Shown here in pieces: positions 63,500-64,000 of a DNA stretch of 64,000 nt (position 1 is its first letter; every line of letters begins with the position of its first letter). The translations under genes and the position numbers were made by a program. A model generated the notes under the pieces. That model was not told where the DNA came from. It ran no database searches and saw only the letters and a program-made list of their open reading frames with translations. The stretch is from contig NW_002476438.1 in assembly GCF_000189635.1 (NCBI RefSeq), positions 310,001 through 374,000 of the forward strand, given 5' to 3'. The DNA comes from Tetrahymena thermophila SB210. Its lineage: Eukaryota > Ciliophora > Oligohymenophorea > Hymenostomatida > Tetrahymenidae.

Positions 63500-64000
63500 A
63501 AATTAAGTAAGATCTTTCTTGCTTGAAGCTTGTTTGTTTTAATAAAATTAGCCAATATACTTATTAATAAAATTCATCTCATAGTTTAATGTTTTTTATA
63601 TTAACAAAACATAACAAAATATCTTCTTGTTATAATATTAGCATTTAATAAACAATATTTTGCCTAAAATTTTATAATCCTTTCATCAATTTTGTATATA
63701 ACCTCTATCTTCTTGTTTAATCTAAACATTTATTAAACAATATTTAGCTTAAAAGATTAAATCCGTTAATTATGATTGTAAATAATCTCAATTTTAAAAA
63801 TCATATGTTTTCTAAATTGTTTAAATATTTGCTTTGATAGCTATTGTTAAAACACACACAAAATTTGATAATATTTACTCAAAAAAATTTTTATTTATGA
63901 TTCTTAAAAGAAGTTTTTGGAACAAAAAAATCTTAGAAAATAAGAAAAATTAGAGAAAAATTAATAAATTAATAATTAAATTTGATAACTATTTCATTTT
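63500..64000. other. 3' flank of the kinase gene
   Basis: A+T-rich, presumably the 3' untranslated region and intergenic DNA. No gene start or telomeric repeat before the window ends. Confidence 0.5.

Noticed and set aside
1..64000. Telomere repeats, CRISPR arrays, tRNA or rRNA genes
   Set aside because: Searched by eye for CCCCAA/TTGGGG runs, regularly spaced repeats and tRNA T-loop and anticodon-arm patterns; none were convincing. A tRNAscan-SE or Infernal run would be decisive.

Overview
The window looks like a macronuclear chromosome segment from a Tetrahymena-like ciliate. It is extremely A+T-rich. Every recognisable protein reads through in-frame TAA and TAG (glutamine) and ends at TGA. 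Introns are A+T-rich GT...AG and mostly 50-200 nt. With TGA as the only stop, conserved families translate cleanly across correctly phased exons; with the standard code they break into short pieces. I saw no telomere repeats, tRNA, rRNA, CRISPR array or intact transposon.

Left part (1-20.4 kb): a weak ORF, then minus-strand genes for GTP cyclohydrolase I (1822-2493), a B-type cyclin with three exons (4344-6854), a bZIP transcription factor with eleven exons and Asn/Gln-rich tails (9583-13174) and a small RING-H2 protein (16959-18182). Divergent from the last is a plus-strand two-membrane-span protein of unknown function (18807-20382).

Middle (21-46 kb): a 14-exon RasGAP-like gene (20998-27065) whose arginine-finger position reads Lys and whose GAP domain carries a roughly 190-residue insertion. 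Convergent with it is a one-exon protein kinase joined to a membrane span and MORN repeats (27560-28918). Next comes a region of two interleaved local gene families: three secreted von Willebrand A (VWA) proteins on the minus strand (30052-31158, 41586-42692, 44744-45856), and between the first and second a head-to-tail duplicated pair of plus-strand two-span membrane proteins (34583-36780, 37712-39916). The second member of that pair has an apparent frameshift at an A11 run.

Right part (47-64 kb): a PCIF1-like mRNA-cap adenosine methyltransferase (46998-48239), a convergent WD40 protein with nine exons including a 25-nt one (48932-50594), two related Gln/Asn/Ser-rich coiled-coil proteins (53330-55261, 56617-58677), and a 997-residue protein kinase with a DYRK-like HCD catalytic loop (60064-63499).

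There is no operon logic; the genes are separate transcription units. Themes are cell-cycle and signalling regulation (cyclin, RasGAP-like, two kinases, RING, bZIP) and local tandem duplication. Exon boundaries were placed by eye from GT/AG sites, phase and protein continuity; each multi-exon model sums to a whole number of codons, but no transcript evidence was available.
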